Source: Streptomyces tsukubensis (GTDB taxonomy: Bacteria > Actinomycetota > Actinomycetes > Streptomycetales > Streptomycetaceae). Taken from it: a stretch of 64,000 bases of DNA. Each line of letters starts with the position of its first letter. Within the stretch, counting starts at the first letter, position 1. The position numbers and the translations under genes were made by a program. Below are positions 33,228-41,366 of the stretch, piece after piece. The DNA is taken from the NCBI RefSeq assembly GCF_003932715.1, contig NZ_CP020700.1, positions 5,168,501 through 5,232,500 of the forward strand, given 5' to 3'. The notes under the pieces were generated by a model. That model was given only the letters and a program-made list of their open reading frames with translations, had not been told where the DNA came from and ran no database searches.

Positions 33228-33704
33228 ATGACCGCCGCCGGACGGTCCGGCGGATACCCCGTCGCGGGGACCACCGGCGCCCTCGTACAGGCCGGTCTGC
33301 GCATGCTCGTCCTGCTGATCGCCGTCTTCGTGGGCGCGCTGATCTGGATCCGGCCGCAGAACTCCGTGATCAAGGGCGCGGTCCCGGTCGCCGTACTGCT
33401 CGGCCTGTACGGGCTGCGCCTGGTCTGGCGCGCGTTCCTCACCCGGCGCGGCGGCGGCCGGTGTCATTTCCGCCCGGACGGCCTGGTCGTGACCGGCCCG
33501 TCCGGCCGGATACGGGACGGGGTGTCCTGGGCGAACGTCACCGGCATCAAGCGGATGAGCAGCGTGGACCTGCTGATGTGCTTCCACCGGTTCGAGATCG
33601 GGCGGCGCGGCACCTCACCCCTGGTCCTGGTCGCGCTGGGCGCGCAGCCCCCGCTGGTCGCGGCGCTGGAGGCCGAGGCCGCGCGGAACGGCCTCCGGGG
33701 CTGA
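33228..33704 (+). CDS. Small membrane protein with PH-like domain
   Basis: 158 aa from ATG 33228. Two transmembrane segments near the N-terminus (LRMLVLLIAVFVGALIWI, AVPVAVLLGLYGLRLVW) are followed by a cytoplasmic domain (GLVVTGPSGRIRDGVSWANV, FHRFEIGRRG) of the bacterial-PH type. It is the divergent partner of the LysR gene. Role unknown. It shares a long hairpin with the convergent P450 gene. Confidence 0.7.
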   Translation: MTAAGRSGGYPVAGTTGALVQAGLRMLVLLIAVFVGALIWIRPQNSVIKGAVPVAVLLGLYGLRLVWRAFLTRRGGGRCHFRPDGLVVTGPSGRIRDGVSWANVTGIKRMSSVDLLMCFHRFEIGRRGTSPLVLVALGAQPPLVAALEAEAARNGLRG

Positions 33705-33730
33705 GGGGCCCTGCCACCTGCGGAACGAAC

Positions 33731-33762
33731 AGGGCCGTACGGGGAAGTTCCCGTACGGCCCT
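33731..33762. terminator. 13-bp bidirectional terminator hairpin
   Basis: AGGGCCGTACGGG (33731-33743) pairs perfectly with 33750-33762 over a 6-nt loop, between the membrane-protein gene and the 3' end of the conservon operon. Confidence 0.8.
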
Positions 33763-33794
33763 TGAGACGTGTCACCTGACTCGGAGCGGCCGTA

Positions 33795-35030
33795 TCAGCC
33801 GTTCAGCAGGATCGGGAACGACTCCAGGTCGTTCTGGGTCATCACCGGCATATTGCGCAGCTCGTCCGCCGGGACCGCCAGCCGCAGATCCGGGAAGCGG
33901 GCGAAGAGCGCCGGGAGGGCGATATGGGCCTCCAGCCGGGAGAGGGCCGCGCCCGGGCACATATGGGGGCCGTGGCCGAAGGTCATATGGCGGATGGGCG
34001 TGGCGCGGGTGATGTCGAACGCGTCCGCCTCCGCGCCGTGGCGGTCCCGGTCGCGGCCGATCGCCCGGTACGAGATCACCACGCCCTCGCCCTGCCCGAT
34101 GACGAAGCCGTCGACGTCGATGTCCTCGGTGGCGAAGCGCATCAGGAGGTGGGTGGTCGGCGGGTCCCAGCGCAGGACCTCCTCGACCACCGTCTCCCAC
34201 GGGATCTGCCCCGAGCGGACCAGTTCGAGCTGGTCGGGGTGGGTCAGCAGGGCCCGTACCGCATTGAGGACCAGGCCGACCGTCGTCTCGTGGCCCGCGC
34301 CGATCATGTCCTTGAGGTTGCCCATCACCTCCAGCTGGGTGAGCGGCTCGCCGCCCTCGTCGGCCAGGATCAGGGCACTGGTGAGATCGTCGCCGGGGGC
34401 CGCGCTCTTCTCCCGTACCAGCTCCGTGAAGATCTCCGTCAGCTCGTCGACGGCGGCCAGCCGCTCGTCCTGCGGGGTGAGGAGGGAGAAGAAGGCCTTC
34501 CAGAGCCGCATCTGGCGCGGGATCGACTCGTCCGGGACGCCCATCAGATTGCAGACGACGCTCATCGGCAGCGGCTGGGCGAAATGCGGTTTGAGGTCGA
34601 CGCGGCCGTCGGCGTCCGCATGGCCGGGGAGGGCGTCGAGGAGTTCCGCGGTGATGGACTCCACCACGGGACGCAGCGACTCCACCCGGCGCGCGGTGAT
34701 CGCCTGGGCCGTCTTCGCCCGCAGCCGCCGGTGCTCGGCGCCGTCCACCGAGAACATCGAACGCCCGGTGTCGATCATGCCGACCAGCGGCCACTGCCGG
34801 TCGATCTCCCCGGACTGCCAGAGCTTCCAGCGGTTGATGTCCTTGACCAGCCGGGCGTCCGTGAGCAGCCCGCGGGCCACGCTGTGCTCGGTGACGGTCC
34901 AGGCGGGCGCGCCCAGCAGGTCGATCCGGACGAAGGGGCCCGACTCGCGGAGATAGGCGGTCTCGCCGTTCAGGTCGCGGACGAAGGGGTCGATCACCAG
35001 GGACGGGGAGGGGGCGGCCGTAACGCTCAT
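33795..35030 (-). CDS. CYP154-like cytochrome P450 (conservon-associated)
   Basis: 411 aa from ATG 35030 in an ATGA overlap with the preceding P450. Complete P450 signatures: C-helix SVDGAEHRRLRAKTAQAI, I-helix DMIGAGHETTVGL, K-helix EEVLRW (intact ExxR) and heme loop MTFGHGPHMCPGAALSRLE. Position after a conservon and after an ExxR-less P450 matches the CYP157-CYP154 pairing known in Streptomyces. Last gene of the six-gene operon. It presumably receives electrons from a ferredoxin encoded elsewhere; the substrate is unknown. Confidence 0.9.
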   Translation of the reverse strand: MSVTAAPSPSLVIDPFVRDLNGETAYLRESGPFVRIDLLGAPAWTVTEHSVARGLLTDARLVKDINRWKLWQSGEIDRQWPLVGMIDTGRSMFSVDGAEHRRLRAKTAQAITARRVESLRPVVESITAELLDALPGHADADGRVDLKPHFAQPLPMSVVCNLMGVPDESIPRQMRLWKAFFSLLTPQDERLAAVDELTEIFTELVREKSAAPGDDLTSALILADEGGEPLTQLEVMGNLKDMIGAGHETTVGLVLNAVRALLTHPDQLELVRSGQIPWETVVEEVLRWDPPTTHLLMRFATEDIDVDGFVIGQGEGVVISYRAIGRDRDRHGAEADAFDITRATPIRHMTFGHGPHMCPGAALSRLEAHIALPALFARFPDLRLAVPADELRNMPVMTQNDLESFPILLNG

Positions 35031-36292
35031 AGCTGGTCTCCAGTGGGACGGATGGGCGTGAACCGGACGGGGATCGCCGTCATTCCGCGGAGGAACGTGG
35101 AGGGGCGGCGGACCAGGGTCTGCGCGGGTACGGCGAGATCGACGTCGGGCAGCCGGTCCAGCAGCACCTCGATGGCGGTACGGGCGATGATCTCCGCGAT
35201 CTCCTGGGCGGGCAAGGGGCAGCGGTACTCGCCGTGGCTGAAGGAGAAGTGCGCGCTGTTGCCGCCCTGCGAGGGCGCGAACTGCTGCTGGATCAGCGGG
35301 TCCGCGTTGGCCGCGGCCAGTCCGAGCATCACCAGGTCGCCCGCGCGGATCTGCTGTCCGGCGAGCAGGGTGTCCCGGGCCGCCCAGCGGCCCGCGAGGA
35401 TCTGGGTGGGGGTGTCCTCCCACAGCACCTCGTTCATCGCCTGGCCGACGCTGTGCCGCCCGCCGCCGAGCGCCGCGGCGAACCGGTCGTCGGTGAGCAT
35501 CAGCCGGATGGAGTTCCCGATCCAGTCGGCGGTGGTGACGAACGCGGCGCCCATGACGTCCTTGACGTTGAGCGCCACCTCCTCCTCGGTGAAACCGTCC
35601 TGCGCCAGCATCCACGAGGTGATGTCGTCGCCCGGCTCCACCCGCTTGTTCTTGATGAGCTGGTGGTTGAGCGCCAGATAGTCCTGGTGGGCGCGCATGG
35701 CGCCCTCGCCGCCGTCCACCAGCTCGCCCAGCGCCCGGGCCACCGCGGTCCCCTCGGGGTCCGTGTAGCCGAGGAGCCGGGCCAGCGCGAGGACCGGCAG
35801 CGGTTTGGCGAACTCCGACACCAGATCCGCCTCGCCGCGCGAGCAGAACGCGTCGATCAGCCGGTCCGACAGCTGCTCGCAGGTGTACCGCAGCTCGAAC
35901 GGGTCCACGCTCTCCAGCGCCGGCACCACCAGCGAGGCATGCCGCCGGTGGGCCTCGCCCGCCGTGAAGTAGATCGACGGCTGGGGCTTCTGGATCATCG
36001 GCAGCAGCGGCCAGTCGTCCGGGATGTTCGGCCACTGGTTCCACAGGCTCACATCGCGCGGGAACAGCTCCGGGTCACTGGTGACCTGGTGCATCTCGTG
36101 GTAGTTCACGATCAGCCACGCCGGGATCCCGCCCGGCAGCTCGACCGGGACGACCGGCCCGTGCTCGCGCCGCATCTCGCGGTAGAGCTGGTGCGGTTCG
36201 GTGTGGAAGCGGGGGCCGCTCAGCGAGACCGGGGCAGTGCCGGCCGGATGCGCGGGGCAACGGCTCTCCCGGGCGGGTTCGGGGGTGGTCAT
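35027..36292 (-). CDS. CYP157-like cytochrome P450 lacking the ExxR motif
   Basis: 421 aa, ATG overlapping the cvnD stop by one base (TGATG). The heme-thiolate loop is FSHGEYRCPLPAQE. The I-helix reads MGAAFVTTADWIG. In the K-helix the sequence is NEVLWEDTP, so the otherwise nearly invariant Arg of ExxR is Trp (E288...W291). CYP157 enzymes of Streptomyces conservons are known for exactly this loss, so the assignment is strong. Function unknown; it may act with the downstream CYP154 or as a heme protein without classical monooxygenase chemistry. Confidence 0.9.
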   Translation of the reverse strand: MTTPEPARESRCPAHPAGTAPVSLSGPRFHTEPHQLYREMRREHGPVVPVELPGGIPAWLIVNYHEMHQVTSDPELFPRDVSLWNQWPNIPDDWPLLPMIQKPQPSIYFTAGEAHRRHASLVVPALESVDPFELRYTCEQLSDRLIDAFCSRGEADLVSEFAKPLPVLALARLLGYTDPEGTAVARALGELVDGGEGAMRAHQDYLALNHQLIKNKRVEPGDDITSWMLAQDGFTEEEVALNVKDVMGAAFVTTADWIGNSIRLMLTDDRFAAALGGGRHSVGQAMNEVLWEDTPTQILAGRWAARDTLLAGQQIRAGDLVMLGLAAANADPLIQQQFAPSQGGNSAHFSFSHGEYRCPLPAQEIAEIIARTAIEVLLDRLPDVDLAVPAQTLVRRPSTFLRGMTAIPVRFTPIRPTGDQL

Positions 36293-36915
36293 CAGGCCGT
36301 CTCCGGAGTGCCGACGAGTGCTTGCAGATGCTCGACCAGGGCGATCAGCACCTTCTTGCTGGAAGAGCGGGAGCGGGCGTCGCAGTCGATCAGCGGTATG
36401 TGCGGATCGAGGTCGAGCGCCTCCCGGAGCTGCTCCGCCGAGTGCGGCGGACCGCCGAAGTCGTTACGGGCCACGATGAACGGGGTCCCGTGGTGCTCCA
36501 GCCGGTCGATCGCGTACCAGGAATCGGCCAGCCGCCGGGTGTCGACCAGGACGACCGCGCCGAGGGTGCCGCTGAACAGCCGGTCCCACAGGAACCAGAA
36601 CCGCTCCTGCCCGGGGGCGCCGAACAGATAGAGCACGGTGCGCTCGTCGAGGCTGATCCGGCCGAAGTCGAAGGCGACGGTGGTGGCCGACTTCTGCGGT
36701 ACGGCCCGCAGATCGTCGACGTCCCGGCTCGCCAGGGTCATCGTCTCCTCGGTGTTCAGCGGACGGATATCGCTGACCGAGCGGACCATGGTGGTCTTGC
36801 CCACGCCGAAGCCGCCGACGATGACGATCTTCAGTCCGTTGTCGGCCGTACTGCTCAGCGGGGTACGGGACGAGGCCGGTCGCGCTTCGGCGAGGTCAGA
36901 GTTCGCGGAGTCCAA
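36292..36915 (-). CDS. cvnD: CvnD, small Ras-like GTPase of conservon
   Basis: 207 aa starting with TTG at 36915, which has GAGAAGG six bases upstream; no ATG or GTG is available before the P-loop. G1 P-loop GGFGVGKTT (34-42), G3 LFGAPGQERF, and G4 region VARNDFGG. The N-terminal 25 residues are a flexible extension. CvnD proteins are soluble MglA/Rab-like GTPases that associate with the CvnA membrane kinase via CvnB/C. It overlaps cvnC by 20 bases and the P450 gene by one. Confidence 0.93.
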   Translation of the reverse strand: MDSANSDLAEARPASSRTPLSSTADNGLKIVIVGGFGVGKTTMVRSVSDIRPLNTEETMTLASRDVDDLRAVPQKSATTVAFDFGRISLDERTVLYLFGAPGQERFWFLWDRLFSGTLGAVVLVDTRRLADSWYAIDRLEHHGTPFIVARNDFGGPPHSAEQLREALDLDPHIPLIDCDARSRSSSKKVLIALVEHLQALVGTPETA

Positions 36916-37252
36916 CGAGCACCTTCTCCAGGGTGGCGTGATCGGGAAGCCGCGCCGGGCCCGCCAGGGTGCGCGGATGGCGGACGGTGATCCGGCCCGC
37001 GTCCAGCAGATCGGAGAGCAGGATCTTGGTGATGCTGACCGGTAAGCGCAGCTCGGCCGCGATCTCCACGACCGCGACCGGCAGCGGGCAGAGCCGCAGG
37101 ATCGCGGAGTGCTCCGACTGCATGCCCCGGGCCGGTTCGCATTCGGCGACGATCAGCGTCACCAGGTCGAAATCGTTCCGGCTGGGGCGGCTGCGGCCGC
37201 CGGTCAGGGTGTACAGACGGTCCGGGTTCTCGTCCCGGGCGGAGCGGATCAC
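36896..37252 (-). CDS. cvnC: CvnC, DUF742 protein of conservon
   Basis: 118 aa from the GTG at 37252 in a GTGA overlap with cvnB. Typical DUF742 core: RLYTLTGGRSRPSRNDFDLV, then CPLPVAVVEIAAELRLPVSI and VRHPRTLAGPARLPDHATLE. This winged-helix-like domain is thought to link the roadblock protein and the GTPase in the membrane complex. Every neighbour overlaps it. Confidence 0.93.
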   Translation of the reverse strand: MIRSARDENPDRLYTLTGGRSRPSRNDFDLVTLIVAECEPARGMQSEHSAILRLCPLPVAVVEIAAELRLPVSITKILLSDLLDAGRITVRHPRTLAGPARLPDHATLEKVLVGLREL

Positions 37253-37674
37253 TGCGCCGGGACGTGTTCGGCGGACCGGGGCGGGGCGCTGAGGTGCTCG
37301 CCGAGCTGCTCGACCAGTTCGAGCATGTTGTGGCCGACCAGCCCGGCGTCCGCGTCCTCGGCGGCGATCACCGCCACATGGCTGCCTTCGCCCGCCTCGG
37401 CGATGAAGAGGATGCCGCCGTAGAACTCGGTCATGGACTGGCGGACGCCGCCGGAACCGTCGCCGAACTCCACGGACGCGCCGTGGGAGAGGCTCTGGAT
37501 GCCGGCGGAGATCGCCGACAGCTGGTCGGCGCGGTCCGCCGAGAGATCGGCGGTGTGGCAGAGCTTCAGGCCGTCCCGGGAGAGCACGAGCGCGTGCCGT
37601 GCGCCGGGCGTGCGTTCCAGCAGTCCTTCCAGCAGCCAGCCGAGGCCAGCCGCGCCGGTGGCTGATGCGGTCAT
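37249..37674 (-). CDS. cvnB: CvnB, roadblock/LC7-domain protein of conservon
   Basis: 141 aa, ATG in an ATGA overlap with cvnA. Roadblock/LC7 features: LGWLLEGLLERTPGARHALV, LSRDGLKLCHTADLSADRAD, a central GVRQSMTEFYGGILFIAEAG and ADAGLVGHNMLELVEQLGE. Such proteins modulate small GTPases, here CvnD. Compact, cytoplasmic. Confidence 0.94.
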   Translation of the reverse strand: MTASATGAAGLGWLLEGLLERTPGARHALVLSRDGLKLCHTADLSADRADQLSAISAGIQSLSHGASVEFGDGSGGVRQSMTEFYGGILFIAEAGEGSHVAVIAAEDADAGLVGHNMLELVEQLGEHLSAPPRSAEHVPAQ

Positions 37675-39089
37675 CGGTCGTCCTCCGAAAGGGGGGTCGA
37701 GGGGGGTGTGGTCGCACCGGCGCCGGGGCCGGTGTGCTGTTCCTGGCCGGTCACCGCACGCCGGAAGGCGCCGAACCGGGCTCCGGCGCCCGCGGACTGC
37801 GGGCGGTTCGTGCCGCCGCCGTCGCGCGGTGCCGCGGAGCTGGGCAGCCCGTCGGGGTGGGTGGCGGCCAGGGTGCGTCCGCGCCGCCGCTTGGGCAGCT
37901 CGGCCACGGGCGCCGTGACGGCGCCGGGGTCGGTGGCCGGGGCGAAGTCGTGCTCCTCCCGGGTCCGCCCGCCCGGGAGCGCGCCGAAGTCCGCGGAGCG
38001 GGCGGAGCCGCCGCGCGCGGGGGTGGTGGTGCGGGTCGCCGCCGGGGTGCGCCGCAGCCCTGCCGGGATCTGCGGTTCGTCCGGGCGGCTGCGGGTGATC
38101 AGCTCCTGGGGGATCATCACGACCACCCCGGTGCCGCCGATGGCCGACGGCCGGAACGAGACCGTGAGCCCGTGCTTGCGGGCCAGCCGGCCCACGACGG
38201 CGAGGCCGAGGCGGGTGCCGGTGAGCGTGGACAGGTCGCCGGACTCGCCGGAGACCGCGCGCTCGGCGCGGCGCAGGGCCGTCTCGCCCATCACCAGACC
38301 GCTGTCCTCGACGGTGATCACGGCTCCGGCCGGGACCTCCGCGACATAGCCGTGGACATCGGTGGTGGGCGGGGAGAAGTTGCAGGCGTTGTCGAGAAGT
38401 TCGGCCAGGACGTGCATGACGCCCTCGGCCGCGTGGCCCGCGACAGCGATGTCAGCGACCGAGCGGATCCGGACCCGCTGATAGCCGGCGACCCGGCCCA
38501 TGGCGCCCCGCAGGATCGACTCCATGGGGATGGGCTTGGCCCAGCGCCGCCCGGAGCGGGCGCCGGAGAGGACGGCGATGCTGTCCGCGAGCCGGCCCGC
38601 CTGGGCGGTGCGGTGGTCGAGGTGGAGGAGGTCCGCGAGGACGTCCTCGTCGTCGTGGCGGTGCTCCATCTCGCGGAGGTCCGCGAGCATGCCGGTGGTC
38701 ATGGCCTGCATCCGGCCCGCCGCGTTGGCACAGGCCGCCATGGCCGCCGCGCGCCGCTTCTCACCGAGTCCGGCCTCCCCGACGGCGGCGATCCGGCGCC
38801 GCTCGCTGCGGTCGGCCTCGTCGGCGATCTGGCGCAGCACCCGCTGGTAGGCGGGGCTGTCCGGGGCGGGTACGGCGGCGAGCGCCGAGCCCGCCCGGGC
38901 ACCCTGGCGGATGGCGGTCATCAGTGCGGGCACCGTCTGGTCGGCGAACCGGTCGGCTGCTGCTGCGAGATCGGTGGCACGGGCGCCGGCGCGACGGGCC
39001 CGGTTCCGGTACACGAGTGCCACCGCGACTGCGGTGGACAGTAAAAGGGCGGCAACGACGATGACGCCGCCTGCGCCGGACAAGGCCAT
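37671..39089 (-). CDS. cvnA: CvnA, sensor-kinase-like membrane protein of conservon (TTA codon)
   Basis: 472 aa from ATG 39089, preceded by GAGGAG; upstream in-frame codons lack a site. N-terminal membrane helix (SGAGGVIVVAALLLSTAVAV), a coiled linker, then an HATPase_c domain: N-box LAELLDNACNFSPP, G1 VEDSGLVMG, G2 GTRLGLAVVGRLARKHG and VVVMIPQELI. It lacks an obvious phospho-accepting H-box of classical kinases, as is usual in CvnA. The C-terminal about 120 residues are a charged Arg/Pro/Gly tail. Codon 16 is TTA (39042-39044), so synthesis should depend on bldA. Confidence 0.92.
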   Translation of the reverse strand: MALSGAGGVIVVAALLLSTAVAVALVYRNRARRAGARATDLAAAADRFADQTVPALMTAIRQGARAGSALAAVPAPDSPAYQRVLRQIADEADRSERRRIAAVGEAGLGEKRRAAAMAACANAAGRMQAMTTGMLADLREMEHRHDDEDVLADLLHLDHRTAQAGRLADSIAVLSGARSGRRWAKPIPMESILRGAMGRVAGYQRVRIRSVADIAVAGHAAEGVMHVLAELLDNACNFSPPTTDVHGYVAEVPAGAVITVEDSGLVMGETALRRAERAVSGESGDLSTLTGTRLGLAVVGRLARKHGLTVSFRPSAIGGTGVVVMIPQELITRSRPDEPQIPAGLRRTPAATRTTTPARGGSARSADFGALPGGRTREEHDFAPATDPGAVTAPVAELPKRRRGRTLAATHPDGLPSSAAPRDGGGTNRPQSAGAGARFGAFRRAVTGQEQHTGPGAGATTPPSTPLSEDDR

Positions 39090-39674
39090 CAACTGCTCCT
39101 CGTGCACAGCAGACCTGTGCGAAGTGGTCAACTCCGGGGACCTTATAGAACAGTTGGCGGGTTCACCACCGGCAACGGTCGCCAATCTCCTTCATGGACG
39201 TTCGGTAAAAGGCGACACGCGGGCGCACTGCATAAATTTCCGGCCAGTTTTTGGCAAGGCGAGTGGGGTGCGGGGCGGGGTTTCCCGGGGGCTGCGGGGT
39301 GCCGCGGACCCTGGGTCGGCGCGATACCGCCGTGCGGCGGGCGACCGGTGGTGAAAAGGGGGCACGCGGGAGGGGTGTTACGCAGACGGGTGCGGGCGTG
39401 CGCGGGCGTCCGGCGGCGTACGAGGGCGTGGGACGTCCGCTGCCGCGCGCCCTTGCGGGGGAATCACCGGGCGGCGCGGTGCGGGGGTCCCCCGGGGCGG
39501 GCGCGTGGTGCCGGGACGGGGGTACGGGACCGGCCGCCCCGGCCGGGGAGGGCGTGGCGTCCCGGGCGGCCCCGGGGCCGGGGGTACGGAGCCGGGGCGT
39601 GCGCCTGGTTGCGTACGCACGCCCCGGCCGCCGGGCACCCGTCACTCCGGGGTCGGCCCGGTGTCAGCCCCGGG
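39090..39674. other. 585-base intergenic region upstream of the conservon
   Basis: Contains the cvnA promoter (an A/T-rich stretch at 39130-39155) and the terminator of the carboxypeptidase (39591-39628). Several long open frames occur, but their composition is low-complexity Gly/Arg/Pro and none has a credible start; no gene is called. Confidence 0.55.
39591..39628 (-). terminator. 13-bp hairpin terminator after carboxypeptidase gene
   Basis: GCCGGGGCGTGCG (39591-39603) pairs perfectly with 39616-39628 over a 12-nt loop, 47 bases past the M14 stop codon on the minus strand. Confidence 0.65.
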
Positions 39675-41027
39675 TCAGCAGTACTGCGCCTCCTTGCCGA
39701 TGGACCGGTACATACAGTCCGAGTTCTCCAGCAGTTGCAGTACGGCGTCCCGGTTCCGGCTGGTCTCCCGTTCGATCACCTCGTCGGGCGGGTAGAAACC
39801 ACCGCCCGAAGCGGTCCGCGGGAACAGCTCGAAGGTGTAGCCGAAGATCCGCTGGTCGCCCCAGAGCCAGTCGTCGATCGACCCGTCGGTGATGTACAGA
39901 TCGCTGGACTGCTGCGGGGTGAAGCCGTTGCTGGCCGCCATCTTCTGGCCGACGGCCGCGAAGGCGTTGCGGTCGTCCTGGGTCATCCCGGGACCGGTGT
40001 CGGAGTAGGTGTAGCCGTACGGCCAGAGCACCAGCTCGCTGTAGGTGTGGAAGTCGATACCGGTTTTGATCTGCTGCACCCCGCCGACGACCCGGGTGCG
40101 CACGAAGTCGGCGACGACCTTCACCTCGGGCGCGGACTCCGCGGCCCGGCCGCGGTAGGTCTCGGACGAGGGGCTGGTGGAGGAGCCGCCGCAGCAGCCC
40201 CAGCGGTAGTTCCAGTTGCGGTTGAGGTCGGTGCCGACCGCCGTGGAGCCGGTGTTGGGCTGCCGGTTCTTGCGCCACATGCGGTAGCTGCCGGTGGCGA
40301 TGTCGTACTCGCTGCCGTCGGGGTTGATGCTCGGGATCACCCAGATCTCGCGCCCGTTGATCGCGTTGGTGATCCGGGAGTCGGTGCCGTAGTCCTCGGC
40401 GAACTCGCGCAGCAGATAGAGCGCCATCTCGACGGTGAGGTGCTCGCGCGCGTGCTGCTGCGAGGTGAACAGCACCTCGGGCTCGTTCTCGTCGGTGTTG
40501 ACGTTGTCGCTGATCTTGATGGCGACGATGTCACGGCCCTGGTAGGTCCGGCCGATCACCCGCTTGCTCATGATGTTCGGGTTGGCGGCGACGCGCTGGT
40601 CGATCGCCGCCGTCATCTCCGCGTAGTTGTGGAAGCGGGAGTCGGCGGGCGGGAAGTCGAGGGCGCGGACATCGGCCCCGGCGGCCGCCCGGGCGCCGGG
40701 ACCCGGCAGCGCGGTCAGCCCGTACCCGAGGGCGCGGAGCTTCTTCGCCTGGGCCGGGGTGGCGCTGACGACGACCGCACGGGCGTCGACCTCGTCGATC
40801 GCCACACCGGTCGCGGCGAGCCTGGTGCGCGCCGCAGCTCCGGTGACGTCGGCGACCTGGTACTGGGTGATGGTCTCCGCGGCCGCCGCGGCGGCCGCCG
40901 CCTTGTCCGCCTTGGGGTCGGGTGGTGCGGCGCTTGCGGTGAAGGGCGCGGTCAGCGCGATGGCCAGCAGGGCGGTGACCGCGGCGTTCCGTCTGCCACG
41001 GCCGCTGCCACGTATGCGTAGGCGCAT
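39675..41027 (-). CDS. Secreted M14 zinc carboxypeptidase
   Basis: 450 aa; ATG 41027 is preceded by AGGAGA. Signal peptide (about residues 1-34), a propeptide-like segment to about 120, then the catalytic domain. Zinc ligands H192 and E195 (QQHAREHL) and H327 ([10 protein letters not shown]); substrate-binding Arg/Asn in [11 protein letters not shown]; catalytic base E400 in YTFELFP. This is the metallocarboxypeptidase family of Streptomyces CPT type, removing C-terminal residues from peptides outside the cell. Monocistronic; the chitinase gene lies upstream in the same orientation. Confidence 0.93.
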   Translation of the reverse strand: MRLRIRGSGRGRRNAAVTALLAIALTAPFTASAAPPDPKADKAAAAAAAAETITQYQVADVTGAAARTRLAATGVAIDEVDARAVVVSATPAQAKKLRALGYGLTALPGPGARAAAGADVRALDFPPADSRFHNYAEMTAAIDQRVAANPNIMSKRVIGRTYQGRDIVAIKISDNVNTDENEPEVLFTSQQHAREHLTVEMALYLLREFAEDYGTDSRITNAINGREIWVIPSINPDGSEYDIATGSYRMWRKNRQPNTGSTAVGTDLNRNWNYRWGCCGGSSTSPSSETYRGRAAESAPEVKVVADFVRTRVVGGVQQIKTGIDFHTYSELVLWPYGYTYSDTGPGMTQDDRNAFAAVGQKMAASNGFTPQQSSDLYITDGSIDDWLWGDQRIFGYTFELFPRTASGGGFYPPDEVIERETSRNRDAVLQLLENSDCMYRSIGKEAQYC

Positions 41028-41366
41028 GCTGTCTCCTGGAAGGTGGGGGTGGAACAGAAATGCGACGCCGGTGGTGCTCTGCGTGGGCACATGGTGGTGC
41101 CGTGACATGGTCAGGTCAAGATGGCGTCGGTGGCGGGCCCCGGGCAGGAGACGGCGGTACGCAGGAGAGCCGCAGGTCCGCGGTGCGGGCGGCGGTGCGG
41201 GGACGGCGGGAACGGGTCCGGAACGCGCGACAGCGCCACCGGGACAGGTCGGTGGCGCTGCCGCTGGTTGTCGTACGACCTTCGGCGTGGGGTTGGACGG
41301 TCCGTACGACTGGTCGGGCGGTGTTACGGACGGATCAGGTGCTGCGGTGTTACGGAAGGGCAGGTG
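41028..41366. other. Intergenic region with short repeated motif
   Basis: 339 bases holding the carboxypeptidase promoter. The 10-mer GTGTTACGGA occurs at 41321, 41347 and 41364; the last copy overlaps the chitinase stop codon. No gene is supported. Confidence 0.5.

Noticed and set aside
39251..39892. Long plus-strand frame in the gap upstream of the conservon.
   Set aside because: Low-complexity composition, no family signal and it runs into the carboxypeptidase coding strand.
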